Part shown: positions 1 to 8,143 of the stretch, piece after piece | Numbering within the stretch: position 1 is the first letter of the stretch | Layout: every line of letters starts with the position of its first letter | Assembly (NCBI GenBank): GCA_030824515.1 | Contig: JAVBXN010000018.1 | Span: 1-64,000, forward strand | Reading direction: 5' to 3' | Origin: Pelobacter sp. | GTDB taxonomy: Bacteria; Desulfobacterota; Desulfuromonadia; Geobacterales; Pseudopelobacteraceae | DNA: 64,000 bases | Notes under the pieces: generated by a model | The model's database searches: none | The model's input: the letters and a program-made list of their open reading frames with translations, nothing else | What the model was told of the DNA's origin: nothing | Made by a program: the position numbers and the translations under genes

Positions 1-69
1 ACCTGCATTACCGCGAAGGATAACGTGGTACAGGGCAGAAGGAAAATGTATGCGGGGTTTACGAGCCAT
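1..69 (-). CDS. RAYT-type (Y1/IS200-like) transposase, N-terminal fragment cut by window edge
   Basis: Reading leftward from the ATG at 67-69 gives 23 residues beginning MARKPRIHFPSALYHVILRG. This closely matches the start of REP-associated tyrosine transposases (Y1 transposase family), whose first conserved block is this YHV-RGN segment. The rest lies outside the window, so the HUH motif and catalytic tyrosine cannot be checked. The sequence just upstream (about 95-128, containing GTCAAGCCTGACCCC) is probably the flank of the element. The family call rests on 23 residues only. Confidence 0.6.
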   Translation of the reverse strand, partial: MARKPRIHFPSALYHVILRGNAG

Positions 70-127
70 GGTGGTAGATTAACATCGAATATCTGAAAGT
101 CAAGCCTGACCCCAGAGGTGTCCCCTG

Positions 128-134
128 GTTGAGC
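128..134 (-). other. integron cassette inverse core site (R'') of the TIR cassette
   Basis: The minus strand reads GCTCAAC, fitting the RYYYAAC consensus, 35 bases past the TIR gene stop. It is the exact reverse complement of the GTTGAGC at the head of the same cassette (1368-1374), as expected because both halves come from one attC site in the circular cassette. The remainder of this attC is not recognisable and seems to be replaced by the flank of the transposase element. Confidence 0.5.
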
Positions 135-168
135 ACTGTTACTCACCAACTTTCCTAGGGCGGCTATG

Positions 169-1338
169 CTATTCGAAATTAAGAACTAACTCTTGTCCGT
201 GTAGCTTCATAACTATTTTAGTGCCAGGGAAAGGTATAGAGATTTTCGTATTTACGTCGAAATTGCCTCTGTCTGTGTAGAAAATAAATTTCACATATCT
301 TTCTGGAATTCTATTTGAATCAGTATTAGGGCCTAGAAATCCGTAAAATAATGGCAGCGAATTGTTTAGTATTTTCTCAGTTAACTCCGTTTTTTCAGAG
401 TAAATAACATTTGGAGGATATTCCCTGTTAAAATGCATTTTGAAATCTAGAGATAGTAATATTTCTTCGTACGGCTTTATAGTGATTGGGAAATCTGCGT
501 AATCCTTTTGAATATTTTCAATCATATTGGGTTGATTGTCATATTTTATTGCCATTAAGCATCTACCGTATAAATATCCGCGCATGTTGATTTTATAATA
601 TTTACCGTTGACAATAACTTCCTTGTTATTGGTATCAAATTCGCCGCAGTCTATGTCTATATTGAATACTTGCAATGGAATGTTATTGTAATTTAACAAT
701 CTTGTAGGAATGCTATGCTCGATTCCCTTAATTGTAGATTTTTTGTCGATAACATCCCATAAAACAGTTGGCACAGATTGTTTGCCACTCAGGTGAAAGA
801 CTTGTGGAGCTTGCAACGTGCTGTTTTGTATAATGTTTGAACTGCTTCTGGTTAAGCTGTTAATTACCTTAGTGATTTCTATGTCATAACGTTCAGGATT
901 TCTTAAGTCAGCATAAAGTCTACCGCGTAAGTATATTGGAACTTCAACTTCATCTATTACAATTGGCAAGACTCTCACTCTGCCACCATTAATTTGTCTG
1001 TACATTGCTATTTCTAACTCTTGCCTCACCCAATTACTATTAACTGAATTAGATGATAATATGGCCACGATATATTCTACTGAATCGATTGCATTACTTA
1101 TTTTGTCTAGCAAGGAATCGCCAATATGTATTTCTGCTTCATCAATCCAGACACGATGACCATGTGCTGCGATTTCAGAAGCGATTCTTCGCGCCATTGG
1201 CTTATCAGCATGGCTATGGCTTATAAACACTGAAGAAGTTATTGTAGGATTGGAACCAAGATTTTTAGCCTGTTCTGATGCGATTTCCTTTTCAAGCTCT
1301 TCTATGTCTGAAGCCCACTCGTCAAATTCATCTGTCAT
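169..1338 (-). CDS. TIR-domain protein, putative defence NADase, carried on an integron cassette
   Basis: This 389-residue protein has a TIR domain at about residues 36-160. It opens with the FISHSHAD strand, continues with the RVWIDEAEIHIGDSL segment, and has the block NSNWVRQELEIA, where E107 sits at the position of the catalytic glutamate of TIR NADases. The roughly 230-residue C-terminal part looks beta-rich and matches nothing I recognise. The gene is AT-rich compared with the core genes to the right. It is the ORF of an integron-like cassette running from 1373 down to about 128, with AAAGGAG just upstream of the ATG. TIR proteins in cassettes and defence islands commonly act in anti-phage immunity by NAD+ depletion. 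That role is inferred here. Confidence 0.75.
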   Translation of the reverse strand: MTDEFDEWASDIEELEKEIASEQAKNLGSNPTITSSVFISHSHADKPMARRIASEIAAHGHRVWIDEAEIHIGDSLLDKISNAIDSVEYIVAILSSNSVNSNWVRQELEIAMYRQINGGRVRVLPIVIDEVEVPIYLRGRLYADLRNPERYDIEITKVINSLTRSSSNIIQNSTLQAPQVFHLSGKQSVPTVLWDVIDKKSTIKGIEHSIPTRLLNYNNIPLQVFNIDIDCGEFDTNNKEVIVNGKYYKINMRGYLYGRCLMAIKYDNQPNMIENIQKDYADFPITIKPYEEILLSLDFKMHFNREYPPNVIYSEKTELTEKILNNSLPLFYGFLGPNTDSNRIPERYVKFIFYTDRGNFDVNTKISIPFPGTKIVMKLHGQELVLNFE

Positions 1339-1367
1339 GTAGAATACTCCTTTTACGTCTTATCACT

Positions 1368-1435
1368 GCTCAACGGTTTTGCCCTTGACCTGCCGCTCGG
1401 TAGTTTGGGCGGCCTGGTCGTAGGGCTTGTTATAC
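1368..1435 (-). other. attC recombination site of an integron cassette
   Basis: On the minus strand this 68-base site starts with GTATAAC and ends with GTTGAGC (GTTRRRY core). Between them the strand folds as GCCCT-(AC)-GACC-A-(G)-GCCGC, a 12-base loop, then GCGGC-A-GGTC-A-AGGGC. That is three paired blocks of 5, 4 and 5 bp with an unpaired spacer and an extrahelical G, the layout by which the integrase recognises single-stranded attC. The 5' core (GTATAA) is complementary to TTATAC at 2365-2370, the presumed head of the cassette that owns this site. No integrase gene is in the window. Confidence 0.7.
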
Positions 1436-1442
1436 CTGTAGC

Positions 1443-2342
1443 CTAACGACCAGAAAATTGTGACTTAATAGCAGACAACGCTTTTCTCGCCACAGACTCT
1501 TTCTCTTCTTTAAGTTGCTTTTCAATTTTTTCGTCCAGAATAATCTCAATGGCAAGTTTCACCGGCTCAAAATTTTCTAGGCATTGTTGTTCTGTCAGTC
1601 CATGCACTGCGATGCTCAAAATCGAATAAATCACTCTATTCTCAACAAGAAATGAAGGTAAATAGTCTTTTAAAAGAAGAATCTTTTCATCCATTCTAGA
1701 CTTGTAAAAGGTTTCGTCGCTCCAACCTTGCTCCTGGCTTGCTTCTTTATGGGCTGATTCTATTAGATCTTCAAAAATACGCCTTAGATAAACAAATGAT
1801 CCTATACCGATACCATGAGCACTCAGCCCAATGGCTTTAGTGAATTCTGCAGATTTTTCAGGTCCAAGAATTTTCTGGTACTTTTTTATGTCGTTTTTTT
1901 GAAGATCGGCTATTGATGGCCACTGACCAATTTTCTGGAATAGTCCATTTTGATTTTTTAACACAAAATCGAAATGGTGACTTGCATCCCTTGAGCAAAC
2001 AAATCTATTGATTATAGTTTTGTCGGCTAATGCATATTCCTTCAAATTAACCGTCGAGTATGTCCGTCCATCCTCAGATATCATTACCATCTCATGTTCT
2101 AGCAATTCTTCTAGAGATTTAGGTGAAACTGACACACTATTATTAATTTTTGGTATTGCGCTGGGTAGTTCTCTTAAACCAGAAAATACGCTTTCCCGCC
2201 CGCAATCAGGGCAATAAGCGTCCAGAGGACCTTGAAAAAAGTGAATTCTCAGTAGGTCACCGTAGTTTATGTTATTGAGCTTGAATTTTTCATAGAGAGG
2301 GACTGCAACGTAAAAGGCTTGAGGTTCGGGAAGATTTGGCAT
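1443..2342 (-). CDS. conserved hypothetical protein with zinc-finger-like N-terminus and HEPN/DUF4145-like C-terminus, integron cassette ORF
   Basis: I do not recognise the function of this 299-residue protein. A CPDC pair (C44, C47) and a later C116 followed by H122/H123 could form one zinc site. The C-terminal half, with the FVYLRRIFEDLIE helix and SIAVHGLTEQQC, is all-helical and resembles HEPN/DUF4145-type domains often found with mobile or defence genes. Highly charged residues follow near the end. AGGAG lies upstream of the ATG. The gene is AT-rich and sits between a TTATAC cassette head (2365-2370) and an attC site (1368-1435), so it appears to be a mobile cassette. Confidence 0.55.
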   Translation of the reverse strand: MPNLPEPQAFYVAVPLYEKFKLNNINYGDLLRIHFFQGPLDAYCPDCGRESVFSGLRELPSAIPKINNSVSVSPKSLEELLEHEMVMISEDGRTYSTVNLKEYALADKTIINRFVCSRDASHHFDFVLKNQNGLFQKIGQWPSIADLQKNDIKKYQKILGPEKSAEFTKAIGLSAHGIGIGSFVYLRRIFEDLIESAHKEASQEQGWSDETFYKSRMDEKILLLKDYLPSFLVENRVIYSILSIAVHGLTEQQCLENFEPVKLAIEIILDEKIEKQLKEEKESVARKALSAIKSQFSGR

Positions 2343-2403
2343 TTGTAACTCCTATTTCATAACCGTATAAGACGGTACTCTGGACAATTGTTGATGTTTC
2401 ATT

Positions 2404-2679
2404 TCAAGTTCTCTTCAACCTCCATGGACCTGATTCTGAAACGCGTTCAACTTTACCTTCTGCCTCCAATTCTCTGACTATTGCTGAAACTCAATATTGT
2501 TGGTTGGATGATGTAGCTTTCGGGTAATCGCCCCAGTCAAAGCCGCACCTCTTGAAAATTTGCGCCAGTTTCATGCCCTCCATTTCCGGTTGGCACTCCC
2601 CATTTGCTTTCATAAAATCCAAGACAAGAGATTTGGCAAGCCCTCTAATATCCTGTCCTCGCGCTTGAAACTGTGTCAT
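2404..2679 (-). pseudogene. small winged-helix-like protein interrupted by an in-frame TGA
   Basis: From the ATG at 2679 (AAAGGAG six bases upstream) the frame runs 62 codons to TGA at 2491-2493, then continues open for 28 more codons to TGA at 2404-2406. The part after the internal TGA reads VSAIVRELEAEGKVERVSES and ends GPWRLKRT, a typical winged-helix recognition helix plus wing. The part before it contains MKLAQIFKRCGFDWGDYPKA. The two halves therefore look like one 91-residue DNA-binding-type protein with TGA probably replacing TGG (Trp). No stable hairpin follows the TGA, so selenocysteine is unlikely. The six palindromes at 2732-2901 lie in its promoter region. Confidence 0.6.
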
Positions 2680-2731
2680 TCGTTTCTCCTTTGTCTTGGT
2701 GTATAACTCGTTGATCACCGGTTAGAGCCGG

Positions 2732-2901
2732 GTTTATATATGTATAAACAAGGTTATAGATGTATTAACAAGTTTCTATTTCTATAAACCCAGGAAGTTT
2801 ATACTACTATAAACATTCGTCTTTTTTTGCCGATCAACAGGTTTCTATATCTATAAACTATTCTAATTTTTGCTTCCATTCGGGTTTCTACCACTATAAA
2901 C
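2732..2901. repeat. six copies of an 18-bp palindrome GTTTATA-N4-TATAAAC (operator or iteron array)
   Basis: Copies lie at 2732-2749, 2752-2769, 2772-2789, 2797-2814, 2841-2858 and 2884-2901. All fit GTTTMTA-N4-TATAAAC except the second, which is GGTTATA-N4-TATTAAC. Start-to-start distances are 20, 20, 25, 44 and 43 bp, so the first three sit on one helix face two turns apart. The array fills the gap between the thioesterase stop and the start of the broken winged-helix gene. A dyad of this size suits a dimeric helix-turn-helix regulator. Binding by the adjacent gene product is inference. Confidence 0.75.
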
Positions 2902-2924
2902 TTTTCCGACTCCGTTCCCGCAAT

Positions 2925-3329
2925 TCAAACCCGGTCTAGAATATCCTTCATCGCCTCCGGCAGCTGCGGCCGTCCCTTGGCATTCAGAGCGGTACCGGTC
3001 ACCAGTGCTTTTACCACCAGCTTGCGGTCCGGCAGCCGGTAAATATCCTGGCGGAATCCGATCCGCACCGGGGAGATCCGCTCCAGCCGCACTTCGACCA
3101 GGAAGCGGTCGCCGCTGGCAAGGGAGGTCTTGTAGTCAATCTCTATCCTTGTCACCACCAGGTTGATCCCCTGCGCAGTCAGCGCCGCGAAATCGATGCC
3201 GATCGTCTTCAGGTACTCATGCCGGGCGTGCTCCAGATAGTTCTGGTAGACCGCGTTGTTCACCACCCCCTGCAGATCGCACTCGTAATCGCGTACCGCC
3301 ATCTCCAGGCTAAAACAGTCCTTATCCAT
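2925..3329 (-). CDS. acyl-CoA thioesterase, YbgC/4HBT (hot-dog) family
   Basis: This 134-residue protein is a single hot-dog domain of the 4-hydroxybenzoyl-CoA thioesterase family. The active-site block DLQGVVNNAVYQNYLEHARHE is near residues 17-37, where the family usually has D-x-x-G-x-V-x-x-x-x-Y and the Asp is the catalytic residue. Length matches the family. It should hydrolyse acyl-CoA or acyl-ACP thioesters in the cytoplasm. The substrate cannot be read from sequence. It stands alone on the minus strand, with GGAGAGG shortly before the ATG. Confidence 0.85.
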   Translation of the reverse strand: MDKDCFSLEMAVRDYECDLQGVVNNAVYQNYLEHARHEYLKTIGIDFAALTAQGINLVVTRIEIDYKTSLASGDRFLVEVRLERISPVRIGFRQDIYRLPDRKLVVKALVTGTALNAKGRPQLPEAMKDILDRV

Positions 3330-3461
3330 TATCTGTCCCTCTCCTTCCGATCCGGATTCCAGGCGGCTTATATAGTTTTCAACGCATTTTACTCAATGAC
3401 TGCGTATTTTTACTCAATGACTGAGTAAATTGTTTTGCCGACTCCAACAGCACCACTCCAG

Positions 3462-4604
3462 CTACACCCGCTCGTACGGTTCGAACAGCCTTTTGTACTC
3501 GTCCAGCGCAAAACGGTCGGTCATGCCGGCGATGTAGTCGCAGACCACCCGCTGCAGGCCGAAACGCTCCAGGCGGGATTGGTATTTGGGGGTCAGCAGG
3601 TTGGGATAACGCAGGTAGGTCTCGAACAGGCGGGTGATGAAGATTTCGGCCTTGACCCGCATCTTGTCCACCTTGTGATGGCGGTACAGATACTGGAACA
3701 GGAAGCGCTTCAGCTCCAGGTTGCGAGCGGTGATCGGGTCGCTGAAATGGACTACGGCCCGGTTGACGCGGCGCAAATCGTCGATGGATTTTATATCATA
3801 CTGCTTCAGGTTGTTGCATACAGTTTCACACAGATCGTTGATCAGAATTCCGATCAGGGCGCTGATGGTCTGGAACACCAGGCGCTTGTCGTCGATTGCC
3901 GGGTATTTGCGGCGCACGCCGGCGCTGACTTCCCGCCACAGTTCGACCTGCTCCAGCATTGCCAGCGTGATATGCCCGGATTTGAGGCCATCGTCGATAT
4001 CGTGGTTGTTGTAGGCGATTTCATCGGCATAGTTGATGATCTGCCCTTCGATCGAGGAGACCACCCCCGGCATGAATTCGGCCATGGTTTCGGTGGGAGC
4101 ATCGAAGGGGGAGGAATGCTTGATGATCCCTTCGCGCACCTCCCAGGTCAGGTTAAGGCCGTTGAAACCGGGATAGCGTTCCTCCAGTTCGTCCACCACC
4201 CGGAAAGACTGCAGGTTGTGCTCGAAACCGCCACTCCCCTGCATCAGGCGGTTCAGCACCTCTTCACCGGTGTGCCCGAAGGGTGTGTGCCCCAGGTCGT
4301 GGGACAGGGCCAGCGCCTCGGTCAGCTCCTCATTCAGACGCAACCTGCGCGCTATGGCCCGTCCGATCTGGGCCACCTCCAGCGAGTGGGTCAGGCGGGT
4401 GCGGTAATAATCCCCCTCATGGTTGACAAACACCTGGGTTTTGTATTCCAGGCGACGGAAAGCGGCACAGTGGATGATGCGATCGCGGTCGCGTTCAAAG
4501 GCGGGGCGGTTGTCGCGGAAATCTTCGGCATGCTTGCGCCCGAGTGATGCGGCGCTGGTGCAGGCATATCCGGCCAGGTCACTGCGTTCGGTGGATTCGG
4601 TCAT
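3462..4604 (-). CDS. dgt: deoxyguanosinetriphosphate triphosphohydrolase-like protein (HD superfamily)
   Basis: The 380-residue protein carries the HD metal site: the first His in RLTHSLEVAQ and the pair in LSHDLGHTPFGHTGE, which with a later Asp bind the metal of dNTP triphosphohydrolases. The N-terminal segment HCAAFRRLEYKTQVF is also diagnostic. The enzyme cleaves dNTPs to deoxynucleoside and triphosphate. The start at 4604 is chosen because GAGGAG lies 6 bases upstream. A longer reading to 4661 would add 19 residues with no ribosome site. The length fits the shorter dGTPase-like subgroup, so strict dGTP specificity is not assured. Confidence 0.88.
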   Translation of the reverse strand: MTESTERSDLAGYACTSAASLGRKHAEDFRDNRPAFERDRDRIIHCAAFRRLEYKTQVFVNHEGDYYRTRLTHSLEVAQIGRAIARRLRLNEELTEALALSHDLGHTPFGHTGEEVLNRLMQGSGGFEHNLQSFRVVDELEERYPGFNGLNLTWEVREGIIKHSSPFDAPTETMAEFMPGVVSSIEGQIINYADEIAYNNHDIDDGLKSGHITLAMLEQVELWREVSAGVRRKYPAIDDKRLVFQTISALIGILINDLCETVCNNLKQYDIKSIDDLRRVNRAVVHFSDPITARNLELKRFLFQYLYRHHKVDKMRVKAEIFITRLFETYLRYPNLLTPKYQSRLERFGLQRVVCDYIAGMTDRFALDEYKRLFEPYERV

Positions 4605-4636
4605 AGCGGCTCCTCGAATCTGAAACAACAGCCATG

Positions 4637-4764
4637 CACCACAAAGCCACAAAGAGCACAATGATTCACAAAGTTTATTCTATAAAATGTTTAAGAGCCA
4701 AGCTTACTGGTAAACATCCAGGAAATTCTTTGTGTAACTTCGTGGCCTTCGTGGCTTTGTGGTG
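4637..4764. repeat. intergenic inverted repeat built of CACAAAG units (copy A)
   Basis: The left arm (4637-4661) contains CACCACAAAG followed by CCACAAAG. The right arm (4728-4764) returns CTTTGTG and, at its end, GGCTTTGTGGTG. The two arms can fold across about 65 bases. The element lies between dgt and gcvPB and resembles two other intergenic spots in this window (12467-12579 and 49471-49626). Confidence 0.6.
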
Positions 4765-4802
4765 AACAGCCTTGCATAAGGCTACTTAAATGATTTTCGC
4801 TA

Positions 4803-6251
4803 TTACCCGATACAGCAGACGTTCTGTTCCCTGGCCGCCTTGGTTTCGTCCAGCCTGCCGACCGGTGTCGTAACCGGCGCATCGTGCAGCAGTTGGGGAT
4901 TGGTCTCGGCGGTCATGGCGGCCTCGATCATCACGTCGATAAAGGCGTCCAGCGTGGCCTTGCTCTCGGTCTCGGTCGGCTCGATCATGATCGCTTCCTT
5001 GACGATCAGCGGGAAGTAGACCGTGGGGGGGTGGTAACCCTTGTCGATCAAGAACTTGGCCACATCGATGGCGTGCACGCCATGCTCCAGCTGCTTGCTG
5101 GCGGAGAATACGCACTCGTGCATGCAGGTCATGTCATAGGGCAGGTCGTAGTAGGCCTTGAGCCGCTCCTTGATGTAGTTGGCGTTCAGAACCGCCTGCT
5201 CCGAGACCCGGATCAGCCCGTCGCGCCCCAGCATGATGATGTAGGCATAGGCCTTGGCCATGACTGAGAAGTTGCCGAAGAAGTTGGCGGTGCGGCCGAT
5301 CGAGGCGGCTTTCTGGTCTTCCAGCAGGAATTGCCCGTCGTCGTTCATCACGATGCGCGGCTGCGGCAAAAACGGTATCAGTTCCTTCTTGACCCCCACC
5401 GGGCCGGCGCCGGGACCGCCGCCGCCGTGGGGTGTGCCGAAGGTCTTGTGCAGGTTGACATGGATCACGTCAAAGCCCACATCGCCCGGCTTGACCTTGC
5501 CCATGATCGCGTTCAGGTTGGCGCCGTCGTAGTACATCAGCGCATCGTGGCTGTGGGCGATGTCGCTGATCTCCTTGATATGCGGGTTGAACAGCCCCAG
5601 CGTGTTGGGGCAGGTCATCATCACAGCGGCCACTTCGTCGTTCATGGCCTTCTTGAACAGCTCGATGTCCATGTCGCCATAGGATGCGGTCGGCACGGTG
5701 ATGATCTCGTAACCGGCAATCGAGGCCGAAGCGGGGTTGGTGCCGTGCGAAGAATCGGGCACCACCACGTATTTCTTCTTGGCTTTGTTGCCCCTGGCGG
5801 CGTGGTAGGCGGCAATCAGCAGGATGCCGGTCATCTCGCCATGGGCGCCGGCCAGCGGCTGGGTGGTGACTTCGTCCATGCCGGTGATATCGGCCAGCAT
5901 CTGCCCCAGGTCGTAGAGCATCCCCAGGCTCCCCTGGCAAAACTCGACCCCGCCCGGCAGCAGCGCGGTCATGGGGTGAAAGGGGGCAAACAGCGCGGCC
6001 GCGTTTTCCAGCACCTTGGCGTTGTACTTCATCGTGCAGGAACCGAGCGGATAGAAGTTGGTATCCAGCGAATAGTTGCGGCGGGACAGGTTGGTAAAAT
6101 GCCTGACCAGGTCTAGCTCGGAAACTTCCGGAAGAGCGGCGGATTCGCGGCGCAGCAGGTTTTCAGGCAGTTCGGCGGCGGACGGCACATCCGAGACCGG
6201 CAGCTTGACTCCCCGTCTTCCGTTCACGGACTGTTCATAGATTAGTTGCAT
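4803..6251 (-). CDS. gcvPB: glycine dehydrogenase (decarboxylating) subunit 2
   Basis: This is the C-terminal half of the split P-protein, 482 residues. The pyridoxal phosphate lysine is K269 in [17 protein letters not shown], the hallmark of the P-protein, followed by the glycine-rich loop. With GcvPA it decarboxylates glycine and transfers the aminomethyl group to lipoyl-GcvH. The ATG overlaps the end of gcvPA by 10 bases, so the two are translationally coupled. It is the last gene of the gcvT-porin-gcvH-gcvPA-gcvPB run. The 8-bp coding overlap and length match other bacteria with a split P-protein. Confidence 0.95.
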   Translation of the reverse strand: MQLIYEQSVNGRRGVKLPVSDVPSAAELPENLLRRESAALPEVSELDLVRHFTNLSRRNYSLDTNFYPLGSCTMKYNAKVLENAAALFAPFHPMTALLPGGVEFCQGSLGMLYDLGQMLADITGMDEVTTQPLAGAHGEMTGILLIAAYHAARGNKAKKKYVVVPDSSHGTNPASASIAGYEIITVPTASYGDMDIELFKKAMNDEVAAVMMTCPNTLGLFNPHIKEISDIAHSHDALMYYDGANLNAIMGKVKPGDVGFDVIHVNLHKTFGTPHGGGGPGAGPVGVKKELIPFLPQPRIVMNDDGQFLLEDQKAASIGRTANFFGNFSVMAKAYAYIIMLGRDGLIRVSEQAVLNANYIKERLKAYYDLPYDMTCMHECVFSASKQLEHGVHAIDVAKFLIDKGYHPPTVYFPLIVKEAIMIEPTETESKATLDAFIDVMIEAAMTAETNPQLLHDAPVTTPVGRLDETKAAREQNVCCIG

Positions 6252-7588
6252 ACTGCCACCTCCAGCTCTTTAACCAAAAGGTCGATCTCTTTCCTGGAAC
6301 GTTTCTCGGTTACCGTCACCACCAGGCAGTTCTCCGAACCTTGATAATACTGGCCCAGCGGCACTCCGGCGATGATATCTTTCCTGAGCAGTTCAGCGAC
6401 GACCCCGTCGGCCGGCTTGGGCAGGAATATGGTGAACTCGTTGAAGGTCGCGGCACTCTGCAGCGCCGTCACTCCCGGTATGCTCACCAGCTGCGCCTTG
6501 GCATATTCGGCCTTGTCGCGGTTCATGCGGGCCATATCGACCAGACCCTGACGGCCGATCGCCGAGAGGAAGATCAGGCCGCGCAGCGCGCACAACCCCT
6601 GGTTGCTGCAGATGTTGGAAGTGGCCTTGTGGCGCTTGATGTGCTGTTCACGGGCCTGCAGCGTCAGCACGAATCCGCGCCGCCCCTGCTTGTCGACCGT
6701 CTCGCCGATGATGCGTCCCGGCATGTTGCGGATGTGGGCCTTCTTGGCGGCAATGAAGCCGAAAGACGGTCCGCCGAAGGAGAGCGGGTTGCCCAGGCTC
6801 TGGCCGTCGCCCACGGTAATATCGACACCCATCTCGCCCGGTGTTGCCAGCAGGCCGAGCGATATCGGATAGACCGAAGCGATCAGCAGCGCATCCAGCG
6901 CGTGGACCTGCTGCGCCAGCGCGGTGAAATCGTCAACACAGCCGAAGAAGTTGGGGTTCTGCACCAGCACCGCCGCCACGCTCTCATCCAGCATGCCGGC
7001 CAGTTCTTCCCGGTTGAGCAGACCGTCCAGCGGAGCGATCTCGATCACTTCCACATCCAGGTTATAGAGGTAGGTCTTCAGCACCTGGCGCGAGAACGGG
7101 TTGACACAGCCATCAACGATGATCTTGTTGCGGCCGGTGATACGCAGCGCCATCATCGCCGCTTCGGCGCAGGCGGTGCCGCCGTCGTAAAGCGAGGCAT
7201 TGGAGACCCCCATTCCGGTCAGCCGGCAGATGGCGGTCTGATATTCGAACAGCGCCTGCAGCGTCCCCTGGGAACATTCGGGCTGGTAAGGCGTATAGGC
7301 GGTGTAGAACTCGGCCCGGCCGGACAGGTGGTCGACCGCGGCCGGGATGATATGGTCATAGAAACCGCCGCCGACAAAGGCCGACATGCCGCCGCCGTTA
7401 TCGGAGGCAATCGATTTCATTTTGTCGAAGGTTTCAAACTCGGACAGTCCGGGGGGAAGATTGAAGGTCTTGGCCCGCAGCTCGGACGGAATCGGCGAGA
7501 ACAGCTCCTCGACACTGGCCACCCCGATGGCGGAGAGCATTTCCTGAATTTCCTCAGGAGTGTGGGGACAGTAATGGCTGTCGTTCAT
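6242..7588 (-). CDS. gcvPA: glycine dehydrogenase (decarboxylating) subunit 1
   Basis: The N-terminal half of the split P-protein, 448 residues. It starts with the typical [18 protein letters not shown] segment and contains the conserved [21 protein letters not shown] block. It lacks the PLP lysine, which is on GcvPB, as expected for this subunit. The two form a heterotetramer that acts on glycine. GGAGAA lies upstream of the ATG, and gcvH ends only 9 bases before it, so gcvH, gcvPA and gcvPB are almost certainly one transcript. Confidence 0.95.
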   Translation of the reverse strand: MNDSHYCPHTPEEIQEMLSAIGVASVEELFSPIPSELRAKTFNLPPGLSEFETFDKMKSIASDNGGGMSAFVGGGFYDHIIPAAVDHLSGRAEFYTAYTPYQPECSQGTLQALFEYQTAICRLTGMGVSNASLYDGGTACAEAAMMALRITGRNKIIVDGCVNPFSRQVLKTYLYNLDVEVIEIAPLDGLLNREELAGMLDESVAAVLVQNPNFFGCVDDFTALAQQVHALDALLIASVYPISLGLLATPGEMGVDITVGDGQSLGNPLSFGGPSFGFIAAKKAHIRNMPGRIIGETVDKQGRRGFVLTLQAREQHIKRHKATSNICSNQGLCALRGLIFLSAIGRQGLVDMARMNRDKAEYAKAQLVSIPGVTALQSAATFNEFTIFLPKPADGVVAELLRKDIIAGVPLGQYYQGSENCLVVTVTEKRSRKEIDLLVKELEVAVCN

Positions 7589-7597
7589 TATATTCTC

Positions 7598-7972
7598 CTA
7601 CAGGGTTTTAAGGAATTCGTTGTACTGGTCCTGGGTCATCAGGTTCTTCAGTTCAGCGGAATCGGAAATTTCGAGTTCAACCATCCAGGCCTTTTCCTCG
7701 GCGCTCTCGTTGACGGTTTCCGGAGTGGTGTCCAGCTCATCATTAACAGCCAGAACCTTGCCGGAAAGCGGAGCAAAAATATCACTGGCAGCCTTGACCG
7801 ATTCGATCGCGGCCAGTACATCAAACTGTTTTACCGTCTTGCCGATTTTGGGAAGCTCGACAAAGGTGATGTCTCCCAGCTCATGGGCGGCATGTTCGCT
7901 GATGCCGACCTTTCCGGTAGTTCCCGTCACCTTGACCCATTCGTGTTCCTTGGTGAAATACATCTCTGCCAT
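7598..7972 (-). CDS. gcvH: glycine cleavage system H protein
   Basis: A 124-residue lipoyl carrier protein. The lipoylated lysine is K60 in AAIESVKAASDIFAPLSG, the family consensus, and the N-terminus MYFTKEHEWVKV is typical. The lipoyl arm shuttles the aminomethyl group from the P- to the T-protein and is reoxidised by dihydrolipoamide dehydrogenase, which is not in this window. GGAGGTATGC precedes the ATG. A terminator-like hairpin upstream (8046-8067) suggests gcvH-PA-PB may have their own promoter in 7973-8045. A second H protein is encoded at 27925-28311. Confidence 0.95.
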   Translation of the reverse strand: MAEMYFTKEHEWVKVTGTTGKVGISEHAAHELGDITFVELPKIGKTVKQFDVLAAIESVKAASDIFAPLSGKVLAVNDELDTTPETVNESAEEKAWMVELEISDSAELKNLMTQDQYNEFLKTL

Positions 7973-8045
7973 ACCGCATACCTCCGTGGGGTGTAATATT
8001 GGAAATTAACTGCGACACTTTACTGGATTTGAGCCGCAAAGTAAA

Positions 8046-8067
8046 CAGCCCGTCAGGGGACGGGCTG
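8046..8067 (-). terminator. probable intrinsic terminator after the FadL-type gene
   Basis: A 9-bp stem (CAGCCCGTC with its complement) around a 4-base loop, followed on the minus strand by TTTACTTT. The U-tract is interrupted, so termination may be partial and allow some read-through into gcvH. Confidence 0.5.
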
Positions 8068-8143
8068 AATTAGCTGATTAAACGTTGTTGGAATGGTTTG
8101 TATCCGGATACGGTCAACTGCTTGTGAACAGTGGTCGCGGTCC

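Noticed and set aside
2491-2493. The in-frame TGA of the small winged-helix gene read as selenocysteine
   Set aside because: No stable hairpin follows, and the residue would sit in a DNA-binding helix region, where Trp is likelier.
2732-2901. The palindrome array read as a CRISPR
   Set aside because: Repeats are only 18 bp, mostly 2-26 bp apart with no unique 30-40 bp spacers, and no cas genes are near.
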